A stretch of DNA of 64,000 bases from Saccharomonospora marina XMU15 (GTDB taxonomy: Bacteria > Actinomycetota > Actinomycetes > Mycobacteriales > Pseudonocardiaceae): contig NZ_CM001439.1 in NCBI RefSeq assembly GCF_000244955.1, forward strand, positions 3,766,643-3,830,642, in the 5' to 3' direction. Both the position numbers and the translations under genes were made by a program. Positions 51,715 to 61,262 of the stretch are shown here, piece by piece (the first letter of the stretch is position 1; each line of letters begins with the position of its first letter). Below the pieces are notes generated by a model. That model was not told the origin of the DNA. It searched no databases and was given only the letters and a program-made list of their open reading frames with translations.

Positions 51715-54071
51715 CCGAGGTGGAGCGCGGCTACGTGTGTGCACCGTGGGAGCTGCGCTGGCAGGGATTGTCCGTCGAGCAGCTCCAGCGAACCGAGTCG
51801 ACCTTCGCGCTGTCCAACGGCCACATCGGTATGCGAGGGACCTTGGAGGAGGCGGAACCACGCGGTCTTCCCGGCACCTATCTGAACGGGTTCTACGAGG
51901 AACACGAACTGCCCTACGCCGAAGCCGGGTACGGATACCCGGAGGCCGGGCAGACGGTCGTGAACGTCAGCGACGGGAAGATCATCCGGTTGCTCGTCGA
52001 GGACGAGCCACTGGACATGCGTTACGGCCACGCCACCGCACACCATCGGGTACTGGATTTTCGGTCGGGCACGCTGCGACGCGAAACGGACTGGACGTCA
52101 CCGACAGGGCGGCGAGTGCGCGTGCGCACCGAGCGACTGGTGTCGTTCACCCAGCGGGCCGTCGCCGCGATCAGGTACGAGGTGGAGCCGCTCGACGGAG
52201 AGGTGCAGTTGGTCGCGCAGTCGGACATGCTCACCAACGAGCCGATCGAGTCCGACGCCGCGGACCCTCGGGTGGCCGCTGCCCTGGAGTCACCGTTGGC
52301 CGGAGAGTACGCCAAAGCGGAGGACTACCGGGCGGTGCTGGTGCATCGTACGAAGCGTTCCGGGCTGCGAATGGCAGCCGCGATGGACCACCAGATCGAG
52401 ACAAGCGACGGTCTGCGCACCGACATCGAGGTCGAGGAGAACCTGGCACGGCTGACCATCGCCGTTGACGTTCCCAAGAACGGCAGGCTGCAGATCACCA
52501 AGTACCTGGCATACGGCTGGTCGGCGCAGCGCTCCATCCCGGCGCTTCGCGCTCAAGTGGACGCGGCGCTGGCAGGCGCACTGCAGACCGGCTGGGACGG
52601 CATGCTCGCCGAGCAGCGAGAGTTCCTGGACCGGTTCTGGGACACCGCTGACATCGAACTCGACGGTGACGCGGAACTGCAGCAGGCAATCCGGTTCGCG
52701 CTGTTCCATGTGCTGCAGGCCGGGGCGCGCGGTGAGAGCCGCGCGATCCCGGGCAAGGGCCTCACCGGCCCCGGTTACGACGGGCATGCCTTCTGGGACA
52801 CCGAGAGCTTCGTGCTCCAGGTGCTCACCTACACGCTGCCGGATACGGCCAGGGACGCGCTGCGATGGCGGCATTCCACGTTGGACAAGGCCAGGGACAG
52901 GGCACGCCAACTCGGCCGCAGGGGTGCGGCGTTTCCGTGGCGAACCATCGACGGCGCGGAGTGTTCGGCGTACTGGCCGGCGGGTACGGCCGCGTTCCAC
53001 GTCAACGCCGACATCGCCGACGCGCTCGTGCGGTACCTGAACGCCACCAACGACACCGAGTTCGAGCGCCAGTACGGCACCGAACTGCTGCTGGAGACCG
53101 CCCGGCTGTGGATCTCACTCGGGCACCACGACCCGCACGGCGGTTTCCGCATCGACGGGGTGACGGGGCCCGACGAGTACACCGCCGTGGTCGACAACAA
53201 CGTGTACACGAACCTGATGGCGCAGCGGAATCTGCGCGCGGCCGCGGACTCCTGCGACCGGCATCCCGACATCGCCGAGCTGTTCGGAGTCGACCACATC
53301 GAGATAGCCGGCTGGCGTGAAGCCGCGCGAAAGATGCGCGTCCCGTACGACGAGATGCTCGAGGTACATCCGCAGTCGGAGCGGTTCACCGAACACGCCA
53401 AGTGGGATTTCGCGGCAACACCCGCGCGTAACTACCCGCTGCTGTTGCACTACCCGTACTTCGACCTGTACCGCAAGCAGGTGGTCAAGCAGGCCGACCT
53501 CGTGCTTGCCATGCACCTGCGTGGCGACGTGTTCTCGTTGGAACAGAAGAAGCGCAACTTCAGCTACTACGAGCGGTTGACCGTGCGTGACTCGTCACTG
53601 TCGGCGGGAACACAGGCCGTGCTCGCGGCGGAATGCGGGCATCTCGACCTGGCCTACGACTATCTGGCCGAGGCCGCGATGACAGACCTGGCCGATCTGC
53701 ACAGCAACGTCCGCAACGGGCTGCACATCGCGGCCCTGGCGGGCTCGTGGCTTGCCACGGTCGCCGGATTCGGCGGGATGCGCGACCACGGCGGTGAACT
53801 GGCGTTTCAGCCGCGGTTACCCGCCGCGCTCGACCGTATCGCCTTCCGGATGTGCTTTCGCGACTCCCGCTTCGCCGTGGAGATCCGTCCCGACTTGGCG
53901 ACCTACCGACTGCTGAGTGGCAAGCCGTTCACGATCAAGCACTACGGCAATCCCGTGACGGTGTGCGAGGAGCCGACGGCATTGCCGCTGCCGGACCCGG
54001 AACCCGTGGAACGACCTGCGCAGCCGGCAGGGCGCGGGCCCACACGACGCAGGGGACGTGCGCGGCGCTGA
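51711..54071 (+). CDS. Glycoside hydrolase family 65 phosphorylase
   Basis: 786 aa. GH65 enzymes phosphorolyse maltose, trehalose, kojibiose or related glucosides to beta-glucose-1-phosphate. Features: FALSNGHIGMRGTLEEA, GHAFWDTESFVLQVL, AAFPWRTIDGAECS, FRIDGVTGPDEYTAVVDNNVYTN with catalytic Glu in GPDEY, QKKRNFSYYERLTVRDSSLS, and a C-terminal jelly roll with a Pro/Arg tail. TTG start at 51711 overlaps the HAD stop (TTGA). Exact disaccharide unknown. Confidence 0.92.
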   Translation: MTEVERGYVCAPWELRWQGLSVEQLQRTESTFALSNGHIGMRGTLEEAEPRGLPGTYLNGFYEEHELPYAEAGYGYPEAGQTVVNVSDGKIIRLLVEDEPLDMRYGHATAHHRVLDFRSGTLRRETDWTSPTGRRVRVRTERLVSFTQRAVAAIRYEVEPLDGEVQLVAQSDMLTNEPIESDAADPRVAAALESPLAGEYAKAEDYRAVLVHRTKRSGLRMAAAMDHQIETSDGLRTDIEVEENLARLTIAVDVPKNGRLQITKYLAYGWSAQRSIPALRAQVDAALAGALQTGWDGMLAEQREFLDRFWDTADIELDGDAELQQAIRFALFHVLQAGARGESRAIPGKGLTGPGYDGHAFWDTESFVLQVLTYTLPDTARDALRWRHSTLDKARDRARQLGRRGAAFPWRTIDGAECSAYWPAGTAAFHVNADIADALVRYLNATNDTEFERQYGTELLLETARLWISLGHHDPHGGFRIDGVTGPDEYTAVVDNNVYTNLMAQRNLRAAADSCDRHPDIAELFGVDHIEIAGWREAARKMRVPYDEMLEVHPQSERFTEHAKWDFAATPARNYPLLLHYPYFDLYRKQVVKQADLVLAMHLRGDVFSLEQKKRNFSYYERLTVRDSSLSAGTQAVLAAECGHLDLAYDYLAEAAMTDLADLHSNVRNGLHIAALAGSWLATVAGFGGMRDHGGELAFQPRLPAALDRIAFRMCFRDSRFAVEIRPDLATYRLLSGKPFTIKHYGNPVTVCEEPTALPLPDPEPVERPAQPAGRGPTRRRGRARR

Positions 54072-54134
54072 CGCCGCCCGCCCGGTGGCAACACCGCCGC
54101 CTGCGACCGTGCGTCTCGGCGGACGGCCCCTTGG

Positions 54135-54314
54135 TCAGTCCGGGGGTTCGACGGTGCCCGCCGCGGGGTTCACATCGTCGTCGGGCCGCACCTCGTCCTT
54201 GTTCGGCGGCTCGGGCACCTCGTCGGTGTCGAACCCGAGGTCGCGGTCACCGGGACGGGGGATGTCCGGCGCGCCAGGGTCGGGCTCGCGGGGATTCGCG
54301 TTGTCAGCTTGCAT
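54135..54314 (-). CDS. Small acidic Pro/Asp-rich protein
   Basis: 59-aa hydrophilic protein, MQADNANPREPDPGAPDIP onward, rich in Asp, Pro and Glu, probably disordered. ATG at 54314, 33 bases after the Fpg/Nei gene on the same strand. Not recognised; may be expressed with the glycosylase. Confidence 0.5.
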   Translation of the reverse strand: MQADNANPREPDPGAPDIPRPGDRDLGFDTDEVPEPPNKDEVRPDDDVNPAAGTVEPPD

Positions 54315-54347
54315 ATCCGGCCTCCACGGCACGTCGTGGTTCGCTGT

Positions 54348-55133
54348 TCATTCCGGCTGGCAGTTGGGGCACCAGACCGTGCTTCTGCCGTCCAGGCGGG
54401 CATGCCGCAACGGTGTGCCGCACCGGGGGCAACTGCCCGAGGGGTCGTCCCTGCGGCCGGTCAGCCACGAAGGATGTGGTGGCACGCGACCTTCCCGAAC
54501 CGACTGCTTCAAAACGGTCGTCATCCGCGCGTGTAGTCGCGCCACATCGGCGGGCCGCAGGGTCGCGGTGGAACGGTAGGGGTTGAGCTTGGCCCGCCAC
54601 AGGATCTCGTCGACGAGGAGGTTGCCCAGCCCGGCGACGACGGATTGGTCGACGAGCGCCGGTTTGAGCCTGCGTCGCACTCCGCTCAGCGCGTCGGCGA
54701 GTTGGGTTCGCGACACCTCCGCCGCGTCAGGACCGAGGTCCGCCAGCGCGTCCCTGCGCTCGGTGTCGTCGCGTGCCAGCCGCAGGCCGGTCAGCTTGCG
54801 CATGTCGCGGTAGCGCAACTCGCCGTCCGGGAAGCGGAACACCACACGGTCGTGGCGATGCCGAGGCTGTTCCGGTTTCGCCCATTCGAGTGATCCGGTC
54901 ATGCCGAAGTGCAACAACAACGAGGGCTTCTCGTCGCGGAAGGGAACGACCAGCCACTTGCCGTGCCGCCACGGCCTGCCGAAGCGGTGCCCGCGCACGC
55001 TGTCGCGTAACCGTCGAGGCTCGACACCGCGCAGTACCTGCTTGTCGAGCACTTCCACATCGCGTACCGGGTCGCTCAACGCGTGCTCGGTGAGCACGCG
55101 GCCGAAACCCTCGACATCGGGAAGTTCCGGCAT
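54348..55133 (-). CDS. Fpg/Nei-family DNA glycosylase
   Basis: 261 aa base-excision repair enzyme. N-terminus MPELPDVEGF gives catalytic Pro and Glu after removal of Met. Contains LLLHFGMTGSLEWA, the helix-two-turn-helix DQSVVAGLGNLLVDEILWRAKLNP, and a C-terminal zinc finger CPRCG ... CPNC. The PDVEGF variant is common in actinobacterial paralogues, so it may be Nei-like rather than MutM. Confidence 0.92.
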   Translation of the reverse strand: MPELPDVEGFGRVLTEHALSDPVRDVEVLDKQVLRGVEPRRLRDSVRGHRFGRPWRHGKWLVVPFRDEKPSLLLHFGMTGSLEWAKPEQPRHRHDRVVFRFPDGELRYRDMRKLTGLRLARDDTERRDALADLGPDAAEVSRTQLADALSGVRRRLKPALVDQSVVAGLGNLLVDEILWRAKLNPYRSTATLRPADVARLHARMTTVLKQSVREGRVPPHPSWLTGRRDDPSGSCPRCGTPLRHARLDGRSTVWCPNCQPE

Positions 55134-55140
55134 GCCTGCC

Positions 55141-56097
55141 TCACGCGACGGATCGGCTCGGCCCGCGGTGCTGCGGCCTGCGCTGCTCGACCATGGTCAG
55201 CAGCAGTCCTTGCGTCGTGGACCAGGGACAGATCCTGGCTCGACCACCGAACACCGTGAGCAGTGCCTCGGCGACAACAGCGCCAGCGAGCGCCTGCCGA
55301 GCCCTCGGCCGCGAAATCCCCGGCAGTTCGCCGCGGCGGGTGGCGGGCATCGCGGCCAGCCGTGGAATCCACTCACGCAGGTCCTCGACACGCAACTCGC
55401 CTTCGGGGCTGCCACGGCGAGCCGTTCCAGCCAGCCGCGCGAGCTGGCGCAGCACCTTGGAACTGCCGACGGTGTGATAGCCGTGCAACTGGTGCTCGGC
55501 GTTGCCCAGCGCGTCACGGACGTGCTCCAGCGCGTGGGCCCGCAGTCGTGCGACCGCTGTCGCCGACGCGGTGTCGGCACCGAACCAGGTCCTGGTGACC
55601 TCGCGAGCTCCCAACCCCAGCGACAGTGCGAACTCGGCATCGCTGCCATGGCCCGCGGCGAGTTCGACGGTTCCACCTCCGATGTCGACCACGGCCAGCG
55701 GCCCGGCCGAGGCTCCGAACCAGCGCCGTGCCGCGACGTAGGAGAGCTGCGCCTCCCGCGTGCCGCTGAGAAACCGCAGGTGGGTTCCGGTCTCGCAGTG
55801 GACTCGTTCGACCACCTCGTCGGCGTTGCGCGCGTCGCGGACGGAAGAGGTGGCAAGCGGAAAGATGTCGGACACGCCGTGGCGTGCGGCGACGCGGTTG
55901 GCGGTGCGCACGGCGGCGACGATGGAGTCGATGCCTTCGGGGCGCAGCCGTCCCGCCAGGTCGAGAGCCCTGTCGAGATGCAGCCGAGTCTTGTGACTCA
56001 GTACCGGCCGAAGGCGGCTGTCCCCGTTCCGCACCACGGTTAGGCGGGCACTGAAGCAGCCCACATCGAGAACACCCGTCGTCGCCGCTTCGTTCAC
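55141..56097 (-). CDS. Ppx/GppA exopolyphosphatase family protein
   Basis: 318 aa, short single-module Ppx/GppA with ASKHA fold: LDVGCFSARLTVV (phosphate 1 loop), ATSSVRDARNADEVVERV, VVDIGGGTVELAAGHG (phosphate 2 loop). Hydrolyses polyphosphate or (p)ppGpp. The N-terminal DxGSNS-type loop reads DVGCFS. Ends 7 bases before the Fpg/Nei start on the same strand. Confidence 0.88.
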   Translation of the reverse strand: MNEAATTGVLDVGCFSARLTVVRNGDSRLRPVLSHKTRLHLDRALDLAGRLRPEGIDSIVAAVRTANRVAARHGVSDIFPLATSSVRDARNADEVVERVHCETGTHLRFLSGTREAQLSYVAARRWFGASAGPLAVVDIGGGTVELAAGHGSDAEFALSLGLGAREVTRTWFGADTASATAVARLRAHALEHVRDALGNAEHQLHGYHTVGSSKVLRQLARLAGTARRGSPEGELRVEDLREWIPRLAAMPATRRGELPGISRPRARQALAGAVVAEALLTVFGGRARICPWSTTQGLLLTMVEQRRPQHRGPSRSVA

Positions 56098-56166
56098 CGC
56101 CTCGCACCTTTCGCATCGGTCGGATCAGGCCATACCCAGTCGACCGTGCCCGATAACGACTGGATA

Positions 56167-56178
56167 ACCCAATTGGGT
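56167..56178. promoter_or_regulatory. Palindrome ACCCAATTGGGT in a divergent promoter
   Basis: Perfect 12-bp palindrome followed by TGACA / TGTCA in inverted orientation (about 56178-56195), in the 215-bp AT-richer gap between ppx and the sortase gene. Possible operator. Confidence 0.4.
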
Positions 56179-56312
56179 GACATTTAACCGTGTCATCCAG
56201 TTCGAGGTAACAGCGCGGTCGGGTGAACGCGATCTGTAGGCGTCGAGGGACCGTTTCCGGAGGGGGAGCCCATGTGGCCCGATCACGCCACCCGTCGCGC
56301 AGGCGGTGACAG

Positions 56313-56981
56313 GTGGCGATGACCGCGGACAAGCACGCCGACGACACGGGACGGCTTGGCGCGGCCGCGGCGGCCGTCGCGATAACCCTCGCGGCGGTGC
56401 TCACCGGTATCTCGCTCGCACGGTCCGGCGCGATGGGAGAGCCAACCGATGTCACGTCCGGCTCCGAAGCGGCGGGCACAGGCACCGAGACACTGGCCTC
56501 GGCGGCGCCACCACCGGCACACGACCCACTTCCACCCGGAATCCCGGTGCGGCTGCGCATCCCCGCCATCGACGTCGACACCGACTCGGTGATCGAACTC
56601 CGTCGTTCACCCTCCGGCGTCACCGAGGTGCCCGGCCATGCCCGCGCCGTCGGCTGGATCGAGGAAACCAGAACACCCGGTGAGCGGGGAGCGTCGGTGC
56701 TCATCGGGCATGTGCGTTTCGCCTACGAGCGCGCGGTGTTCCTCCGGCTGGCCGAACTGCGCCCCGGCGACAAGGTCGCGGTGGGACGGGCCGATGGCAG
56801 CACGGCCGTGTTCACCGTCTTCGGCATCGAGCGGCTGCCCGCCGAATCCGCGGTCGCCAAGGCACGAGCCCACACCCGCCACCCGGACCTGCGACTGCTC
56901 ACCGCGCCCGGCCACGCGGACCCCGGCGCGCGGCACCCGGAGTCGATCCTGGTGTCGGCCCGGCTCACCTCGAAGCGGTAG
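56313..56981 (+). CDS. Class F sortase-like protein lacking the catalytic Cys
   Basis: 222 aa. One N-terminal membrane helix (about 17-38), a Pro/Ala linker, then a sortase barrel: PVRLRIPAIDVDTDSVIEL, VPGHARAVGWIEETRTPGERGASVLIGHVRFA with the His, and RHPESILVSARL with the Arg. At the usual TCGG site the sequence is LLTAPGHADPG: the Cys codon is GCG (Ala). Transpeptidation should therefore be impossible. GTG start at 56313; ATG at 56319 possible. Convergent with the DUF885 gene (17-bp overlap). Confidence 0.82.
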   Translation: MAMTADKHADDTGRLGAAAAAVAITLAAVLTGISLARSGAMGEPTDVTSGSEAAGTGTETLASAAPPPAHDPLPPGIPVRLRIPAIDVDTDSVIELRRSPSGVTEVPGHARAVGWIEETRTPGERGASVLIGHVRFAYERAVFLRLAELRPGDKVAVGRADGSTAVFTVFGIERLPAESAVAKARAHTRHPDLRLLTAPGHADPGARHPESILVSARLTSKR

Positions 56982-58623
56982 CCCCGACCCAGGCGCTCAC
57001 CACGTCGGCCAGCACCGACAGCGGCAGCGCGCCCTCGCCCAACACCAGGTCGTGGAAGGCGCGGACGTCGAATCGCTGCCCCAGCGCCCGCTGCGCCTCG
57101 GCCCGCAGCCGCTGGATCTCCAGCCTGCCCACCATGTAGGACAGGGCCTGCGCCGGGTGCGCGATGTAGCGGTCGACCTCCGCGACGATCTCGACATGTG
57201 GCATCGGGGTGTTGCTGTCGAGGAAGTCGATGGCCTGCTGCCTGCTCCAGCCCTTGGCGTGCAGTCCGGTGTCCACCACCAGCCTGCCCGCCCGCATCGA
57301 GTCGGTGCTCAGCATCCCCAGCAGCGCCACGTCGTCGGAGTAAAGGCCCATCTCGTGCGCGAGCCGTTCGGAGTACAAACCCCAGCCCTCGGTGTAGGCG
57401 TTGAAGTTGCCGACCCTGCGCAGCAGCGGCAGGTCCGACAGCCCCAGCGCGGTGCTGAGCTGGAAGTGGTGTCCCGGCACGGCCTCGTGGAAGGCGATCG
57501 CCTCCGCAGTGTGCCGGAACCGGTCGGTGACCTGGTGGGTGTTCGCGAAGTAGGTCCCGGGCCGCGACCCGTCCGCCGACGGCCACAGGTAGTAGGCGGC
57601 GGGCGCGCCGGGCGCCTCCGCGGCGGGAACGGGCTCGACGACACACGGCTGCGGCGGGATGCGACCGAACCACTGTGGCGCGGCCGCTTCGGCGCGGGTG
57701 ATCGCCGAGCGGGCCGTGTCCAGCAACTCCTCCGCGCTGTTCCACCGCAAGCCCGGATCGGTGCGCAGCCTGGCGAAGATCTCGGCCAGGTCGCTCGTGC
57801 CGAACACCCGCTCGCCGATCTCGGCATACTCCCCCGCCAACGCCTCGATCAGTTCCAGCCCGGTCGCGTGCAACTCCTCGGGGGAGCGGTCCGTGGTGGT
57901 GTGGACTCGCACCAGCGCGGCGTAGCCGCGGTCACCGTCCGGCAGGTAGCACATGCCGGGCCGCTCCTGCGACCTGCCGTGCGGCGCGATCTCACTGTCG
58001 AGCACGTCCCGGTAGCGCGCGAAGGCCGGACGCACCACGTCAGTCAGCAGATCGGCACGCCGCTTCGCGAACTCCTCGTCGGGCGCCTGCTGGCGCAGCA
58101 GCGGGTCGTCGGCCGGTTCAGCCAGATAGCGGCCGAGGTGCTCGCTCGCGGCTCGCACGAGGTGAGCGACGGGCAACCGCCCCGCCGCCACTCCCGCTCG
58201 GTGCCGGTCGGCCACCCGGTCGAGATACCGCGGGATCGCGGCGAGCCGCTCCAGATGGGCCCTGCCCTGTTCGGGGTCGCTGACACCGATCATCGGCAGC
58301 AGGGTGAGCAGGCCCGCCGCGGGGGAGACGAACAGATCGCTGATCGTGAACTCGACGAGTCGCGTGTCGATCTCGTCGATACGTGCGCCCGCCTGGTTGA
58401 CCAGCACGTCGAGTGTGGTGCGCTCCTTCGGTTGCTCGGGCCGCAGGGCCCGCGCACGCTGCACGAACCGCTCCAGGGCGCCACGCTGTGCCCGCTCGGC
58501 CTGCTCGCTCACGTCGCCCAGACCCGTGCGGCTCGACTCCATGCCGAGCACGGCAGGCCACAGCGGATCGACGTCGAACAGGAACTCGATGAACTCGTCG
58601 GCCAGCGCGGTGACAGCGGTCAT
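56965..58623 (-). CDS. DUF885 family metallopeptidase-like protein
   Basis: 552 aa. DUF885 proteins are related to zinc carboxypeptidases. The metal motif is AFHEAVPGHHFQLS (HExxxGHH), with a downstream EGWGLYSERLAHEMG that can give the third ligand. N-terminal half is helical. No signal peptide. ATG at 58623. Confidence 0.88.
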   Translation of the reverse strand: MTAVTALADEFIEFLFDVDPLWPAVLGMESSRTGLGDVSEQAERAQRGALERFVQRARALRPEQPKERTTLDVLVNQAGARIDEIDTRLVEFTISDLFVSPAAGLLTLLPMIGVSDPEQGRAHLERLAAIPRYLDRVADRHRAGVAAGRLPVAHLVRAASEHLGRYLAEPADDPLLRQQAPDEEFAKRRADLLTDVVRPAFARYRDVLDSEIAPHGRSQERPGMCYLPDGDRGYAALVRVHTTTDRSPEELHATGLELIEALAGEYAEIGERVFGTSDLAEIFARLRTDPGLRWNSAEELLDTARSAITRAEAAAPQWFGRIPPQPCVVEPVPAAEAPGAPAAYYLWPSADGSRPGTYFANTHQVTDRFRHTAEAIAFHEAVPGHHFQLSTALGLSDLPLLRRVGNFNAYTEGWGLYSERLAHEMGLYSDDVALLGMLSTDSMRAGRLVVDTGLHAKGWSRQQAIDFLDSNTPMPHVEIVAEVDRYIAHPAQALSYMVGRLEIQRLRAEAQRALGQRFDVRAFHDLVLGEGALPLSVLADVVSAWVGATASR

Positions 58624-58657
58624 GGCGACAGCCTACTGTCCGGCTACGCTTCGAACC

Positions 58658-59701
58658 GTGGCCGTGACTGATCCCGTCGACGCACGCCTGCTCGCCGCGC
58701 TCGCCGAGGTGGGCAAGGCCGCGGTGCACGAACTCGCGGCAAGGTTGGGCATGGATCCCAGGGAAGTCGCCTACCGGCTGGTGAATCTCTCCGCTGCCGG
58801 GCTTCCGCTACTGGTCGGGGTCGAAAGCGATCCCAACGGGCTACGTGCCGCGCTGGCGAACTCACCGATCCACGGCCCCGGAGGCCATGCTCAGCCCGGG
58901 CAGGTCCACGGCACCCACAGCGGTGCCTATCCGGTGCAGGGCACGCCAAGTGGCGCCTACCAGGTGCGAGGCATGCCGAGCGGCGCCTATCCGGTGCAGG
59001 GAGCGCCGAGCGGTCCTTACGCACCTCCTGGTGTCCCCGCGGGGCACCCGGCCGGGCCGCCGGCGCATCCGCCGAAGTCACCGCACCCCCACCCGGTGCC
59101 GTCCCCGCAGGCACCACAGTCCCCGCAGCCACCACAGTTCCCGCAGCCACCGCAGCCACCGCAGCCACCGCAGCTCGCGCAGCCGCCGGATCCGGCCATG
59201 AGCACGTGGGGTCCCCCGCAGAGTGCGCTGTGGGCACGTGGTGACCAGCGGCCGGCCCCGTCCGGCGGGACACCGTCGGCTCGCACCGGCCGCGCGGGCG
59301 ACGTGCTGCACACCCAGGGTCTGGAAGGCGAGCAACTCGCGATCCAACTGCTGGAGGTGCAAGACCCCGCCGACTTCCTCTTCGGCGCCGCCGGTTACCG
59401 GCTCGAGGCTGGTGAGCGGGCGATCGTCGTGCACACCGAGGTGACCAACGAAGGAAAGGTCCCGTTCGCCTCGCTGCCGGACAACTATCTCGAACTGATC
59501 ACCGCGGACGGCAAGGCGATCACCAAGGCGCCCGTGTCACTGACATCGCGCCCACCGCACAAGATCGGCGTAGCACCCGGCGAGACCAGCGGTGGCCACA
59601 CCGTCTACGTGGTGGCCGAGGGGCTGCGTGTCGTGTCGGTGCGGTGGAGTCCCCGACCGGAACCCGACGAACGCTCGCTGACCTGGTCGATCGAGACCTG
59701 A
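58658..59701 (+). CDS. HTH protein with Gly/Ala/Tyr repeats, Pro/Gln-rich linker and DUF4352-like domain
   Basis: 347 aa in three parts. Residues 1-60 form an AsnC/Lrp-like helix-turn-helix (DARLLAALAEVGKAAVHELAARLGMDPREVAYRLVNLSAAGLPLL). Residues 80-200 hold four imperfect units around SGAYPVQG and then PQPPQ repeats. The last 120 residues are a beta domain (LAIQLLEVQDPADFLF ... GERAIVVHTEVTNEGKVPFASLPDNYLELI) like DUF4352. No membrane segment. GTG start at 58658; GTG at 58664 possible. Function unknown. Confidence 0.75.
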   Translation: MAVTDPVDARLLAALAEVGKAAVHELAARLGMDPREVAYRLVNLSAAGLPLLVGVESDPNGLRAALANSPIHGPGGHAQPGQVHGTHSGAYPVQGTPSGAYQVRGMPSGAYPVQGAPSGPYAPPGVPAGHPAGPPAHPPKSPHPHPVPSPQAPQSPQPPQFPQPPQPPQPPQLAQPPDPAMSTWGPPQSALWARGDQRPAPSGGTPSARTGRAGDVLHTQGLEGEQLAIQLLEVQDPADFLFGAAGYRLEAGERAIVVHTEVTNEGKVPFASLPDNYLELITADGKAITKAPVSLTSRPPHKIGVAPGETSGGHTVYVVAEGLRVVSVRWSPRPEPDERSLTWSIET

Positions 59702-59703
59702 CG

Positions 59704-60630
59704 TCAGGCCTGCGCCCGCAACGTCTCGAGCGCGGCCGCCAGGTCGGCGGGGTATTCGCTGCTGAACTCCACCCACCGGCCGTCGGCGGGGTGTGCGAAA
59801 CCAAGCGTGCGGGCGTGCAGCCACTGCCGGGTCAGCCCCAGTTTGCGGGCAAGCACCGGATCGGCGCCGTAGGTCAGGTCGCCGACACACGGGTGCCGCA
59901 GTGCCGCGAAATGCACGCGGATCTGGTGGGTCCGCCCGGTTTCCAGCTGGATATCAACCAGCGAAGCCGCTCGGAACGCCTCGATCACCTCGTAGTGCGT
60001 CACCGACGGCCTGCCACCCGCCACGACGGCGAACTTGTAGTCGTGGCGCGGGTGCCGGTCGATGGGCGCGTCGATGGTGCCCTTGGTCGGATCCGGATGC
60101 CCCTGCACGAGCGCGTGGTAGCCCTTGAGAACGCTCCGTTCCTTGAACGCCCGTTTCAGCACCGTGTAGGCGTGCTCGCTCTTGGCCACCACCAGCACGC
60201 CCGTGGTGCCCGCGTCCAGCCGGTGTACCACGCCCTGCCGCTCGGCGGCGCCGGAGGTGGACATGCGCAGGCCCGCGGCTGCCAGGCCGCCCACCACCGT
60301 CGGTCCGGTCCAGCCGGGGCTGGGATGCACCGCGACCCCGACGGGCTTGTCGACCACCACGATGTCCTCGTCGTCGTGGAGCACCCGCATGCCTTCGACC
60401 GGTTCGGCGACCACTGCCGCGGGCTGCTCCGGCTCCGGTAGCCGGACCTCCAGCAACCCGCCCGCGGCGAGCCGGTCGGACTTACCCGCAGGCCGGCCGT
60501 CGAGCAGCACCTCACCCGACTCGGCCAACTCGGCGACCACGGTGCGGGACAGCCCGAGCAGCCTGGCCAGCCCGGCGTCCACCCGCATACCGTCGAGCCC
60601 CTCCGGTACGGGCAGCATCCGTGTGCTCAC
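59704..60630 (-). CDS. RluD-family pseudouridine synthase
   Basis: 308 aa. S4 domain at the start ([34 protein letters not shown]), then the catalytic domain with [20 protein letters not shown], whose Asp attacks the target uridine, and [13 protein letters not shown]. Modifies 23S rRNA or a similar RNA. Start overlaps the lspA stop by 4 bases, the usual lspA-rluD pairing. Confidence 0.95.
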   Translation of the reverse strand: MSTRMLPVPEGLDGMRVDAGLARLLGLSRTVVAELAESGEVLLDGRPAGKSDRLAAGGLLEVRLPEPEQPAAVVAEPVEGMRVLHDDEDIVVVDKPVGVAVHPSPGWTGPTVVGGLAAAGLRMSTSGAAERQGVVHRLDAGTTGVLVVAKSEHAYTVLKRAFKERSVLKGYHALVQGHPDPTKGTIDAPIDRHPRHDYKFAVVAGGRPSVTHYEVIEAFRAASLVDIQLETGRTHQIRVHFAALRHPCVGDLTYGADPVLARKLGLTRQWLHARTLGFAHPADGRWVEFSSEYPADLAAALETLRAQA

Positions 60631-61226
60631 GAACGCTCCTCCGGGTGCCTGGACCTACGCACCCGCGTGCCGTCGTAGTCCCTGCCGAGCACGGCGAGCA
60701 GCACGACGACGGCCGCGCCGACCGTGATCGCCGAGTCCGCCGCGTTGAACACGGGGAAGAATTCGCCGTTGGGCGCGAACACGGAGACGAAGTCGACCAC
60801 ATGCCCCTGCAACGGCGCGGGCGCGCGGAACACGCGGTCGGTGAGGTTGCCCAGTGCACCAGCCAGGATCAGGCCGAGCCCGACGGCCCAACCCGGCGAG
60901 CGCAGCCGCCTGGCGAACCAGATGATCGCCGCCGCCACCGCGATGGCGACGAGCGCGAGAATCCAGGTACCCCCGAAATCCATGCCGAACGCGGCGTACG
61001 GATTGCGCACCAGCTGCAGGTACACCGCGCCGCCGAGGATGCGCAGCGGCGGCTCTCCCTCGAGCGTCGCCGTCGCGACGATCTTGGTGATCAGGTCGAC
61101 GGCGTAGGCGAGCACGGCTACCACGGCCAGCAGCACGACGCGCCGTTTCGGCGGGTCGGACTGCGACTGTTCGGCCGCGGCAGTGGATTCCGGCTGCTGC
61201 TCTGCGCTCACCGCTCCATTGTCCAC
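60627..61226 (-). CDS. lspA: Lipoprotein signal peptidase
   Basis: 199-aa membrane aspartyl protease that removes lipoprotein signal peptides. Four helices; conserved [11 protein letters not shown] and [14 protein letters not shown] carry the two catalytic Asp. The N-terminal 30 residues are hydrophilic. GTG at 61226; a GTG five codons later is possible. Confidence 0.95.
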   Translation of the reverse strand: MDNGAVSAEQQPESTAAAEQSQSDPPKRRVVLLAVVAVLAYAVDLITKIVATATLEGEPPLRILGGAVYLQLVRNPYAAFGMDFGGTWILALVAIAVAAAIIWFARRLRSPGWAVGLGLILAGALGNLTDRVFRAPAPLQGHVVDFVSVFAPNGEFFPVFNAADSAITVGAAVVVLLAVLGRDYDGTRVRRSRHPEERS

Positions 61227-61262
61227 TGCCGCGCCACCGGCCTCGCAGGCAGCACCGGTGGG

